Origin: Microbacterium sp.
Lineage (GTDB): Bacteria; Actinomycetota; Actinomycetes; Actinomycetales; Microbacteriaceae
Reading direction: 5' to 3'
Assembly: GCF_031180975.1 (NCBI RefSeq)
Contig: NZ_JAPSLI010000002.1
Location: 62,001 to 126,000 of the forward strand
Length of the DNA: 64,000 nt
Shown here: positions 42,516 to 51,259 of the stretch, piece by piece
How the letters are laid out: each line of letters opens with the position of its first letter
Position numbering within the stretch: the first letter of the stretch is position 1
Notes under the pieces: model-generated
Seen by the model: only the letters and a program-made list of their open reading frames with translations
What the model was told of the DNA's origin: nothing
The model's database searches: none
Program-made: the position numbers and the translations under genes

Positions 42516-43031
42516 TCAGATCCACGTCTCGTGGTCGAGCCCGTCCCTGGCATCCGCCGCCCTCACCAGCTGATCGAGCCGGAATCCGAGCCAGTCGTAG
42601 ACCCCGAACCGGGGATCCTCGGGGTCGTGGTCGTCGGCGCCCGACACTCCGAGTCGGGACGCGAGCACCAGCCGGAGGGCGGTGAGGGTGCGCAGCCATG
42701 CGTCGAGATCGGGGTCGGCGATGATCACCCGCGCGGCCTGCAGACCCTCGCCGGCGTGTTCCGGGGTGGCGTCCCCGACCGCCTCCGCCAGGGCGGCGCG
42801 CACCGTGCCCACGTCCGCCAGCCTGCGTTCCAGGATCGCGGTCTGTGTCGCCTCGCGGAACGCGGCGGAGGCCTCGCGGTCGTCCGGGTACGGGTCCGGT
42901 GCGAGCGCGGTGGTCCCGGCATCCGCGGTGTGCTGGGAATCCTCCAGCACGGTCACGAACTCGTCGAGGAGGTCGAGGAGATGCCCCACCTCGATGAGAG
43001 CCAGCGGGAGCACCAGACCGCCGCCGGTCAC
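42516..43031 (-). CDS. DUF2017 family protein
   Basis: A 171-residue protein of unknown function that follows clpS in many Actinobacteria. Recognisable stretches are LPLALIEVGHLLDLLDEFVT and DPRFGVYDWLGFRLDQLVRA. GTG 43031 overlaps the clpS stop by four bases; the longer open frame upstream lies within clpS. It is the last gene of a three-gene minus-strand operon. Confidence 0.85.
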   Translation of the reverse strand: MTGGGLVLPLALIEVGHLLDLLDEFVTVLEDSQHTADAGTTALAPDPYPDDREASAAFREATQTAILERRLADVGTVRAALAEAVGDATPEHAGEGLQAARVIIADPDLDAWLRTLTALRLVLASRLGVSGADDHDPEDPRFGVYDWLGFRLDQLVRAADARDGLDHETWI

Positions 43032-43318
43032 TGTGGCGCCTGCCGTATCGTCGCCCACAGCCCGTAGTCGTGCATCGCCTGCGCGTGCACCTCCATCGTC
43101 TCCCGGGGACCGGTCGCGACGACCGCGTGGCCCTCGTGGTGCACGGCGAGCATCAGGGCGGTGGCGTGCTCGAGCGAGTACCCGAAGTAGGTGCGGAACA
43201 CGCGGACCACGTAGCTCATCAGGTTGACCGGGTCGTCCCACACCACCAGCTGCCAGGGCAGCAGGGGAGCGGCGGTGAGCTGCTCATCGGTGGTCGGTGC
43301 GGATGCCGGAGTGCTCAC
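43028..43318 (-). CDS. clpS: ATP-dependent Clp protease adaptor ClpS
   Basis: A 96-residue adaptor that delivers N-degron proteins to the Clp ATPase. WQLVVWDDPVNLMSYVVRVF and MLAVHHEGHAVVATGPRETM carry the N-degron pocket and Clp-binding surface. The start GTG 43318 (VSTPASAPTTDEQL) overlaps the upstream gene by four bases. Actinobacteria use it with ClpC1. Confidence 0.94.
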   Translation of the reverse strand: MSTPASAPTTDEQLTAAPLLPWQLVVWDDPVNLMSYVVRVFRTYFGYSLEHATALMLAVHHEGHAVVATGPRETMEVHAQAMHDYGLWATIRQAPQ

Positions 43319-44172
43319 GCCCACCCCAGTTCGTGCAGCTGACGGTCGTCGATGCCGTAGTAGTGCCCGATCTCGTGCACCAGCGTGGTGTGGATCTCTT
43401 CGCGCAGTTCGCCCTCGGTCTCGCAGGCGGCCAGGTGTGCGCGGCGGTAGACGATGATGCGGTCGGGCAGCTCGGCCATGCCGTACTGTCCGCGTTCGGT
43501 GAGAGCGAGGCCATCGTAGAGACCGAACAGATCCTCGCCGTCCTCCGGTTCGTCCTCGACGACGAAGACGACGTTCTCGAGGCCGTCCACCATGTCGTCC
43601 GGCAGGCGGTCGAGCTCGTCGATCACGAGTGCCTCGAACGCCTCGGCGTCCATACGCATCCCGCGCGGGAGGCGCCGCTCCATGTGCACACGCCGGCCGT
43701 GCTTGGCCAGGTCGAGCCGCACCTCGGCGGCGAGCAGACCTGCGTGGAAGTCGTCGTCCGGGTCGGGGCGCTCCTCGAAACCGGCGGAGGCGTAGAACGG
43801 TGCGTTCCACGGGATGTCGGCGTAGGTGCGGAGCGTCATCCGCGTGGCGCCTCGGTCGGCGGCCTCATCGAGAGCGGCGTTCAGCAGGGCGCGTCCGTGT
43901 CCGCGCCTGCCGTGAGCAGGGAGGACGGAGAGCTGCTCGAGGTGGGCGACTCCGTCGTGCTCGATGACGTGCGCGAAGCCGACGGCAGGGCCGTCCTCGG
44001 CCTCCGTGGCGACGAGGATGAAGCCGGGCTCCGACAGACGCTCGCGCACTGACGGGGGAGCGCCCCAGTCCACGCGCCCGAAGACGTCTGAGAACGCCGC
44101 GTCGGCGGCCGCCTCGATGCTCGCGAGCACGTCCAGATCGGCGTCGGTGGCAGGACGGACGTGCGAGGGCAT
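43315..44172 (-). CDS. GNAT acetyltransferase fused to a zincin-like metallopeptidase domain
   Basis: A 285-residue two-domain protein. Residues 1-160 form a GNAT fold: RPATDADLDVLASIEAAADA, LEQLSVLPAHGRRGHGRALL (acetyl-CoA loop) and NAPFYASAGFEERPD. Residues 170-285 match the small zincin family: FEALVIDELDRLPDDMVDGL and HTTLVHEIGHYYGIDDRQLH with the HExxH metal site. These usually occur as separate proteins. No stop or clear internal ribosome site separates them here, though Met at about residue 168-170 could start the second domain. It leads the operon with clpS and DUF2017. Confidence 0.85.
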   Translation of the reverse strand: MPSHVRPATDADLDVLASIEAAADAAFSDVFGRVDWGAPPSVRERLSEPGFILVATEAEDGPAVGFAHVIEHDGVAHLEQLSVLPAHGRRGHGRALLNAALDEAADRGATRMTLRTYADIPWNAPFYASAGFEERPDPDDDFHAGLLAAEVRLDLAKHGRRVHMERRLPRGMRMDAEAFEALVIDELDRLPDDMVDGLENVVFVVEDEPEDGEDLFGLYDGLALTERGQYGMAELPDRIIVYRRAHLAACETEGELREEIHTTLVHEIGHYYGIDDRQLHELGWA

Positions 44173-44178
44173 ACCTCG

Positions 44179-44184
44179 ATGCTA
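44179..44184 (-). promoter_or_regulatory. -10 box TAGCAT, leaderless GNAT-zincin gene
   Basis: Six bases before the ATG at 44172; likely promoter of the operon through clpS. Confidence 0.5.
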
Positions 44185-44256
44185 TCCACGTGCGGACGGG
44201 GCGGGCGCGGGCCGGTGTGTCGCGCGCGTAGCCGCGGAGCCGGCCACCGCATGGAA

Positions 44257-44291
44257 GAACGCCCCGGGATCCGCATGATCCCGGGGCGTTC
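44257..44291 (-). terminator. Terminator after tRNA-His
   Basis: Perfect 15-bp stem (GAACGCCCCGGGATC and its complement) with loop CGCAT (44272-44276). On the minus strand it is followed by TTCTTCC, so it ends orn/tRNA-His transcription. Confidence 0.85.
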
Positions 44292-44294
44292 GGT

Positions 44295-44371
44295 TGGGGT
44301 GAGTAACGGGGCTTGAACCCGCGACCTCCTGGACCACAACCAGGCGCTCTACCGACTGAGCTATACCCACC
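44295..44371 (-). tRNA. tRNA-His (anticodon GTG), CCA encoded
   Basis: The minus strand folds into a full cloverleaf. It begins GGTGGGTATAGCTC with the extra G(-1) that marks tRNA-His opposite C73, has anticodon loop TTGTGGT within the stem CCTGG/CCAGG, T-arm GGGTTCAAGCCCC, and ends TACTCACCCCA, so CCA is encoded. One G-T pair lies in the acceptor stem. It lies just after orn on the same strand. Confidence 0.95.
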
Positions 44372-44406
44372 ATGTGCCTGCCGGAGCAGGCAACCAGACG
44401 AGTCTA

Positions 44407-45033
44407 TTACATGTTCGGCTGGAACTCCGACACCGTGCGACTCGCGATCTCCCGTGCTTCGTCAGAGGTCGGCCCAGGCTCCGGTACGAACACCGCCTCG
44501 CGGTAGTAACGCAACTCGCGGATCGACTCCAGGATGTCCGCGAGCGCGCGGTGACCGCCGTCCTTGACGGGCGCCTGGTAGAACGCCCGCGGGAACCAGC
44601 GGCGGGAGAGCTCCTTGATGCTGGAGACGTCCACGTTGCGGTAGTGCAGATACTGGTCGACCTGCGGCATGTACTTCGCGAGGAACATCCGGTCGGTGCC
44701 GATCGTGTTCCCGGCCAGCGCTGCCTTCCGCTCGAGCGGCACGAACTGCTTGATGTACGCGAGGGTCTGCGCCTCCGCCTCTTCGACGGAGACTCCCGAA
44801 GGCAGCTCGTCGAGCAGACCCGAGGAACGGTGCATCTCCGTGACGAAGTCGTTCATGTGCGCGAGGGCGCGTTCACTGGGCTTGATGACCACCTGGAACC
44901 CGGCGTCGAGCGGTCGCAACTCGAAATCGGTGACGACGACGGCGATCTCGGCGAGTTCGTCGACCGAGAGATCGAGTCCCGTCATCTCGCAATCGATCCA
45001 GACGAGACGATCGTTCTCGGAGGGGGAAACCAT
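44407..45033 (-). CDS. orn: Oligoribonuclease
   Basis: A 208-residue DEDDh exonuclease that degrades 2-5 nt RNAs and the c-di-GMP product pGpG. The DEDDh residues are seen in LVWIDCEMTGLDLSVDEL, LAGNTIGTDRMFLAKYMPQV and DGGHRALADILESIRELRYY. ATG 45033 has TAGGAT six bases upstream. Essential in many bacteria lacking NrnA-type enzymes. tRNA-His follows 35 bases downstream. Confidence 0.96.
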   Translation of the reverse strand: MVSPSENDRLVWIDCEMTGLDLSVDELAEIAVVVTDFELRPLDAGFQVVIKPSERALAHMNDFVTEMHRSSGLLDELPSGVSVEEAEAQTLAYIKQFVPLERKAALAGNTIGTDRMFLAKYMPQVDQYLHYRNVDVSSIKELSRRWFPRAFYQAPVKDGGHRALADILESIRELRYYREAVFVPEPGPTSDEAREIASRTVSEFQPNM

Positions 45034-45039
45034 GTGAAC

Positions 45040-45045
45040 ATCCTA
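45040..45045 (-). promoter_or_regulatory. -10 box TAGGAT, leaderless orn
   Basis: Six bases before the ATG, divergent from the tRNA-Arg promoter about 30 bases away. Confidence 0.5.
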
Positions 45046-45076
45046 ATGACGGCCGAAGATCCACCGGGGTCCGCGG

Positions 45077-45082
45077 TAGCCT
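45077..45082 (+). promoter_or_regulatory. -10 box TAGCCT for tRNA-Arg
   Basis: Predicted start near 45089, three bases before the mature tRNA. Confidence 0.45.
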
Positions 45083-45091
45083 GGGTGCAGC

Positions 45092-45164
45092 GCCCTCTTA
45101 GCTCAGTGGACAGAGCGACAGCCTTCTAATCTGTTGGTCGCAGGTTCGAATCCTGCAGGGGGCA
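45092..45164 (+). tRNA. tRNA-Arg (anticodon TCT)
   Basis: Cloverleaf with acceptor GCCCTCT/AGGGGGC (one G-T), D-arm TTAGCTCAGTGGACAGAGC, anticodon loop CTTCTAA reading AGA, T-arm GCAGGTTCGAATCCTGC and discriminator A. The last anticodon-stem pair is a C-T mismatch. CCA is not encoded. Confidence 0.93.
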
Positions 45165-45185
45165 CCGCAATTCTGGCATCCGCCC

Positions 45186-45449
45186 TCAGTGCCGCAGTGC
45201 CGCCACCGCATCGTCGGGGTCCCAGAACTCGCCGACGAGTCGGAAGCCGCCCGAGGGCAGGTGGAGTCGCTCCGCGCGGTAACGGATGCCGAGCGGGTCG
45301 GCCACCACACGGAGATGCCCGCGGATGCTGCCGCGATCGTCGATCACCCTCCAGAGATGATCGGCGGCGCGCTCCAGGTGCTCGCGGCGGCTGCGCAGGA
45401 CGGGGGTCTCCCACAGGACCGTGGGCAGTGTGCCGGTGAGTGCGGTCAT
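45186..45449 (-). CDS. Small protein of unknown function
   Basis: An 87-residue protein, MTALTGTLPTVLWETPVLRS..., ending FWDPDDAVAALRH. No signal or membrane segment; the middle has regular alternation of charged and hydrophobic residues (HLRVVADPLGIRYRAERLHL) suggesting a small beta fold. ATG 45449 has an excellent AAGGAG site. It faces the tRNA-Arg gene. Not recognised. Confidence 0.7.
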   Translation of the reverse strand: MTALTGTLPTVLWETPVLRSRREHLERAADHLWRVIDDRGSIRGHLRVVADPLGIRYRAERLHLPSGGFRLVGEFWDPDDAVAALRH

Positions 45450-45521
45450 GTCGTCTCCTTCCTGGTTCGAACATAGAGACGACCATCGACATCGGATGCC
45501 GGGAGCCGGCGCCGCGCTCCC

Positions 45522-45527
45522 TACACT
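45522..45527 (+). promoter_or_regulatory. -10 box TACACT, leaderless LysE-type gene
   Basis: Six bases before the GTG at 45534. Confidence 0.5.
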
Positions 45528-45533
45528 GTCCTG

Positions 45534-46157
45534 GTGCCCTGGACGATCTGGCTCTCCCTGTTCGCGGCCTGCGTGGTGATCAGCCTCACCCCAGGCGCGG
45601 GCGCCATCAACACGATGAGCAACGCGCTCGTACAGGGATGGCGGCGGTCGTTGTGGGGCGTGCTCGGTCAGCAGGCGGCGCTGATCGTCCACATCGTCAT
45701 CGTGGCGGCGGGCGTGGGGCTGCTGGTGTCGCGCTCACCGCTGCTGTTCAACGCCATCCGCTACCTCGGCGCGGCGTACCTGGTGTATCTCGGCATCCGT
45801 CTGATGCTGACCCGACCACAACCACCGGCCGACGACCCGGACGCCGTGGTGGGCGAGTCCCGATGGAGCATGTTCCGGCGCGGCTTCTGGGTCAACCTGC
45901 TCAACCCGAAGGCGGTCGTCTTCTTCCTCGCCTTCGTGCCGCAGTTCATCCGGCTCGATCGCGACCCGCTTCCGCAGTACGTCATCCTCATCGCGACCGT
46001 CGTGGTGGTCGATGTGATCGTGATGTGGTTCTTCTTCGCCGCGGCCGCGAAGTCGTTCCGGCGCTTCACGCGCACCGTGCGCGGCCAGCGTGTGCTGAAC
46101 CTGGTGTTCGGAGGGCTGTTCATCGCTGTGGCCGCTCTGCTGCTGTTCGTGCACTGA
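45534..46157 (+). CDS. LysE/RhtB-family amino acid exporter
   Basis: A 207-residue, six-helix exporter. SLTPGAGAINTMSNALVQGW near the start is the hallmark of LysE/RhtB, followed by AAYLVYLGIRLMLTR and FWVNLLNPKAVVFFLAFVPQ. The exported amino acid cannot be told. No LysG-type regulator is adjacent. Confidence 0.92.
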   Translation: MPWTIWLSLFAACVVISLTPGAGAINTMSNALVQGWRRSLWGVLGQQAALIVHIVIVAAGVGLLVSRSPLLFNAIRYLGAAYLVYLGIRLMLTRPQPPADDPDAVVGESRWSMFRRGFWVNLLNPKAVVFFLAFVPQFIRLDRDPLPQYVILIATVVVVDVIVMWFFFAAAAKSFRRFTRTVRGQRVLNLVFGGLFIAVAALLLFVH

Positions 46158-46196
46158 TGCATCGTCACTCTGAGAGCCGCCGTGCCACGGAGGGCG

Positions 46197-46202
46197 TAGC
46201 GT
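46197..46202 (+). promoter_or_regulatory. -10 box TAGCGT, leaderless msrA
   Basis: Six bases before the msrA ATG. Confidence 0.45.
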
Positions 46203-46208
46203 GGAGGC

Positions 46209-46730
46209 ATGGAAACCTTCGTGCTCGCCGGCGGCTGCTTCTGGTGCCTGGACGCCGCGTATCGCCCCCTCCGCGGCGTCTCCGCCGTGACCTCCGGCTA
46301 CACCGGCGGCACCACGCCGCACCCCAGCTACGAGCAGGTCTGCACCGGCGCGACGGGTCACGCGGAGGCGGTCGCCGTCACGTTCGATCCGGAGGTCATC
46401 CCCGCCGACGTGATCCTGGACGCCTTCTTCACGATGCACGACCCGCGCCAGCTGAACCGCCAGGGCAACGACATCGGCACGCAGTACCGCAGCGCAATGT
46501 TCCCCGCCGACGACCGGCAGCGCGAGCTGTTCGAGCAGGCACGGCAGAGGGCGGCGACGATCTGGGACGGTGAGCCCGTGACGACGATCGAGCCGCTCGG
46601 TGAGTTCTACGAGGCCGAGGACTACCACCAGGACTTCTTCGCGAAGAACCCCACCCAGGGCTACTGCCTGGCCGTCGCCGTGCCGAAGGTGAACAAGGTC
46701 CGGGCGAAGTTCGCCGAGTACCTGGCCTGA
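46209..46730 (+). CDS. msrA: Peptide-methionine (S)-S-oxide reductase MsrA
   Basis: A 173-residue repair enzyme for oxidised methionine. Catalytic Cys lies in LAGGCFWCLDAAYRPLRGV; TSGYTGGTTPHPSYEQVCTG and GNDIGTQYRSAMF are the substrate pocket. FFAKNPTQGYC near the C-terminus may supply a resolving Cys. Start METFVLAGGCFWC is normal for the family. Confidence 0.96.
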   Translation: METFVLAGGCFWCLDAAYRPLRGVSAVTSGYTGGTTPHPSYEQVCTGATGHAEAVAVTFDPEVIPADVILDAFFTMHDPRQLNRQGNDIGTQYRSAMFPADDRQRELFEQARQRAATIWDGEPVTTIEPLGEFYEAEDYHQDFFAKNPTQGYCLAVAVPKVNKVRAKFAEYLA

Positions 46731-46758
46731 CTGTCGTCACGGCCGGCGCTTCGGCGTC

Positions 46759-46798
46759 GTTCGCCCTGCACAATTCGGCGTCCAGCCGAGTTGTCCAC
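46759..46798 (+). promoter_or_regulatory. Bipartite element GTTCsCCCTGCACAA ... TCCAC upstream of ssb
   Basis: GTTCGCCCTGCACAA at 46759-46773 and TCCAC at 46794-46798, matching the site before yraN in sequence and spacing. Here the boxes are joined by an inverted repeat, ACAATTCGGC / GCCGAGTTGT (one mismatch). A CACTCT hexamer at 46840-46845 stands at the same offset as CAGGCT before yraN. Confidence 0.6.
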
Positions 46799-46887
46799 TC
46801 TGCCTGGGTCGAGCGGGTTCCGGCGGGGGAGGACGCGTGCACTCTGTTCTCATCCGGGCGCGGACCCGGGGACAGAGGAGCACCAAC

Positions 46888-47475
46888 ATGCATGACACCG
46901 TGACCATCCACGGGAACCTCGGCGGCGAGCCGGTGAAGAACACCACCACGGCGGGAGCGTCCGTGGTCAACTTCCGGGTCGCCTGCAGTTCGGGGTACTG
47001 GGACCGCCGCACCGGCAGCTGGGTCGACACCGGCACCAGCTGGTACGACGTCGCGGCGTTCCGTCAGCTCGCAGACCACGCCAAGGCGTCGCTGCACAGC
47101 GGCGACCCCGTGATCATCACCGGCTCGTTGCGTCTCAAGGAATGGGAGAGCAACGGCCGACGCGGGATGAGCGCCGAGATCACGGCTGAGTCCATCGGAC
47201 ACGACCTGCGCCGGGGCACCAGCGCCTTCGTGCGGACGCCCCGTGCGCCCATGCAGGCGCTGCCGACCCACGGTCGGGGCGAGCAGTCATCCTTCACGGA
47301 CGAGAGTCGTCCGCCGTCGTATGCGCAGAGCGAAGAGGAGCAGGTCGAGGACGGGCTGCCCGACGTGCCGGTGACCGATGCGGAGCGCGACGGTTGGGAC
47401 GCGGCGGGGCTGGAGGCGCGTGACGTCGACTCCTACTCGGACGAGTCGGGGGATGTCGCACTCGCCGCGCGCTGA
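46888..47475 (+). CDS. ssb: Single-stranded DNA-binding protein, paralogue without acidic C-terminal tip
   Basis: A 195-residue SSB. The OB-fold occupies about residues 1-105: HDTVTIHGNLGGEPVKNTTT, WVDTGTSWYDVAAFRQLADH, SGDPVIITGSLRLKEWESNG. The C-terminal third is acidic but ends SDESGDVALAAR, so the DDDIPF-type tip that recruits replication partners is missing. That points to a specialised paralogue rather than the replicative SSB. ATG 46888 (GAGGAG upstream) is preferred over GTG 46837 because the predicted promoter start is near 46852. Confidence 0.88.
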   Translation: MHDTVTIHGNLGGEPVKNTTTAGASVVNFRVACSSGYWDRRTGSWVDTGTSWYDVAAFRQLADHAKASLHSGDPVIITGSLRLKEWESNGRRGMSAEITAESIGHDLRRGTSAFVRTPRAPMQALPTHGRGEQSSFTDESRPPSYAQSEEEQVEDGLPDVPVTDAERDGWDAAGLEARDVDSYSDESGDVALAAR

Positions 47476-47655
47476 ACCACGTCGACCGCCCATCGGACGG
47501 CGCCCACGGTGGGCGGCGGGCTGCGATGAGGGGCGACCCGGACTGCGGATCGTGCCCCTCGGCGAGCCCGTCGCCGCCGTGCAGGGAGGACATCCCGCGC
47601 CTGGACCGGTGAGCTCAGGGGACGCAGCGCGCCGGTCCTGGCCCCGCGCAATCGA

Positions 47656-47661
47656 TAGTCT
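47656..47661 (+). promoter_or_regulatory. -10 box TAGTCT, leaderless symporter-like gene
   Basis: Six bases before the GTG at 47668. The 192 bases upstream to ssb contain nothing else that I can name. Confidence 0.5.
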
Positions 47662-47667
47662 GTCGGG

Positions 47668-48660
47668 GTGAACAACGACGAAACGACCTCGCCGCCCGAG
47701 ACCACCGCCGCCCGCATCGGCCGCATCGCCGGAGCCTGGTTCCCGCTCATCGTGCTCGCCGCGGGGGCCTTCGCGGTGTTCGTGCCGACGCCGTTCCTCG
47801 TTCTCGGACCCTGGATCACGCCGCTGCTGATGATCATCATGCTCGGCATGGGCATGACCCTGCGCGGGGCGGACTTCGCGATCGTCGCCCGCCGCCCCGT
47901 CGCCCTCCTGATCGGCGTCCTCGCGCAGTACATCGTCATGCCCGCGACCGGCTGGCTGCTGGTAACGCTGCTGCAGCTCGACCCCGCGATCGCCGTCGGC
48001 GTGATCCTCGTCGCGGCCGCGCCGGGCGGCACGGCCTCGAACGTGATGACCTACCTGGCCAAGGGCGACGTCGCGCTGTCCGTAGCGATGACGACCGTGT
48101 CGACGCTGCTCGCACCGATCCTCACCCCGCTGCTCGTCCTGTTCCTCGCGGGCTCCTACCTCCCGGTGGACGCCGCCGGACTGTTCCTGTCGATCGTGCA
48201 GATCGTGCTCATTCCGATCGCGGTCGGCCTGCTGCTGCGCCGGTTCCTCCCGCGCGTGGTCGAGGTGCTCGTGGAATGGATGCCGCTGGTCTCGGTCGTC
48301 GGCATCACCCTGGTCGTCCTCGCGGTCGTCGCCGGCAGCGCCGCCACCATCCTCAGCTCGGGCCTGCTCATCTTCGCCGTCGTCATCGCGCTGAACGGCG
48401 TCGGGCTGCTGCTCGGCTACGGCGCCGCCAGGGCGGTCGGACTCGACGAGTCGTCCCGCCGCGCGGTCAGCATCGAAGTCGGCATGCAGAACTCCGGTCT
48501 CGCCGCAGGCCTCGCCCGAGTGCACTTCACTCCGGAGGCCGCGCTGCCCGCGGCGATCTTCTCGGTCTGGCACAACGTCTCCGGCTCGCTGCTCGCCGGC
48601 CTGTGGTCGCGACGTCCTCCCGTCGACGAGCGTCATCCCGCGTCCGTCGACGCCGCCTGA
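47668..48660 (+). CDS. Bile acid:sodium symporter (BASS) family permease
   Basis: A 330-residue protein with about nine to ten membrane segments. GMGMTLRGADFAIVARRPVA, VILVAAAPGGTASNVMTYLA (cation site region) and SIEVGMQNSGLAAGLARVHF are the family signatures. Bacterial members carry organic anions, not necessarily bile acids. GTG 47668 gives VNNDETTSPPETTAARIG before the first helix. Confidence 0.92.
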   Translation: MNNDETTSPPETTAARIGRIAGAWFPLIVLAAGAFAVFVPTPFLVLGPWITPLLMIIMLGMGMTLRGADFAIVARRPVALLIGVLAQYIVMPATGWLLVTLLQLDPAIAVGVILVAAAPGGTASNVMTYLAKGDVALSVAMTTVSTLLAPILTPLLVLFLAGSYLPVDAAGLFLSIVQIVLIPIAVGLLLRRFLPRVVEVLVEWMPLVSVVGITLVVLAVVAGSAATILSSGLLIFAVVIALNGVGLLLGYGAARAVGLDESSRRAVSIEVGMQNSGLAAGLARVHFTPEAALPAAIFSVWHNVSGSLLAGLWSRRPPVDERHPASVDAA

Positions 48661-48722
48661 CCGGCATCCGCGCGGCGTCGGGTCGCGGGGCGAGCGCGGC
48701 CTGGCGCCGTCGCCGATCCCGG

Positions 48723-48728
48723 TAGGCT
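48723..48728 (+). promoter_or_regulatory. -10 box TAGGCT for ettA
   Basis: Predicted start near 48735 and a 55-base leader with AAGGAG before the GTG at 48790. Confidence 0.5.
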
Positions 48729-48789
48729 GGAGAGTCGGCTCCCGTGCGGAGCCGCATCGCTGATCTGCTGACTGAAGGAGAGCTGCTTC

Positions 48790-50461
<1,672 letters not shown>

Positions 50462-50469
<8 letters not shown>

Positions 50470-50947
50470 CGCGGGGACGAGAAGACTGCACATCCCCATC
50501 CACCTGCGGTGGGGCGACCTGGACGCGTTCAATCACGTCAACAACACCTCGATGCTCAAGCTCCTCGAGGAGGCGCGCGTTCGCGCCTTCTGGAAGCCCG
50601 CAGCGGGGGAGGACGCTCCCTCTACCGCCCTGCTCGACTCCGGGATCGAGCAGGGGGTGCTGACGCTGATCGCGCGCCAGGAGATCGAGTACCTGGCGCC
50701 GGTGCCTTACCAGCGGCGTCCGCTCGAGGTGCAGATGTGGTTCGGCAAGCTCGGCGGCTCCAGCCTCGAGGTGTGCTACGAGGTGTACAACCATCCCGAG
50801 AGCGACGGGCGGATGCTGTACGCGCGGTCCACAGCCGTGATCGTCCTCGTCGACGCGACGACCGGGCGCCCGACGCGCATCTCGCCGGAGATGCGGGCGG
50901 CGTGGGAGCCGTACCTGGGCGCCCAGATCGTCTACGCGCGTCACTGA
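50462..50947 (+). CDS. Acyl-CoA thioesterase (hotdog fold, 4HBT type)
   Basis: A 161-residue hotdog enzyme. LRWGDLDAFNHVNNTSMLKL holds the catalytic Asp region; IARQEIEYLAPVPYQRRPLE and ARSTAVIVLVDATTGRPTRI complete the fold. GTG 50462 overlaps the ettA stop by eight bases, so it is translated from the same message. The natural acyl substrate is unknown. Confidence 0.9.
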
Positions 50948-51259
50948 TCCGATCTATTCCGGCACGCGCATGCGAGTGCCGCGGATTCTCCGTCCTCCGC
51001 GTAATCGCCGGGGGAACGCATGCGCGATGCGGAATGCGGTCGTGGCGTTGCAGGAATTTCCGAAACGGCTCTTGACGCGCCATCAAAGCGGGTCTAGCTT
51101 TGCGCTCGGATCGGTCCACCGCAGAGGCGTCCTCGGACGGAGAAGGGGCGACACCGATCCCGTAGACGTCAAGGTCTATCGCCGGGGTTCGGGGGAGCCG
51201 CGAAGCGGGACGAGGTGCGCCGGCGCGTTGTTGTCATTTTCTCTAACGACAGGCGCGTC
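50948..51259 (+). promoter_or_regulatory. Long regulatory region before the giant gene
   Basis: A 312-bp gap without a gene. It holds a near-perfect 20-bp palindrome GGCACGCGCATGCGAGTGCC (50961-50980), a second CGCATGCGCGATGCG-type stretch near 51018, and a textbook promoter with TTGACG and TAGCTT. The predicted leader is about 150 bases and rich in G; no known riboswitch was recognised. Confidence 0.6.
51072..51100 (+). promoter_or_regulatory. Strong sigma-A-type promoter of the giant gene
   Basis: TTGACG (51072-51077), exactly 17 bases, TAGCTT (51095-51100). It is the best -35/-10 pair I found in the window; start expected near 51107. Confidence 0.75.

Noticed and set aside
50961..50980. 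Palindrome as a plain terminator of the thioesterase gene
   Set aside because: Not excluded, but there is no T-tract and the CGCATGCG core recurs near 51018, so I left it as a regulatory candidate rather than calling a terminator.
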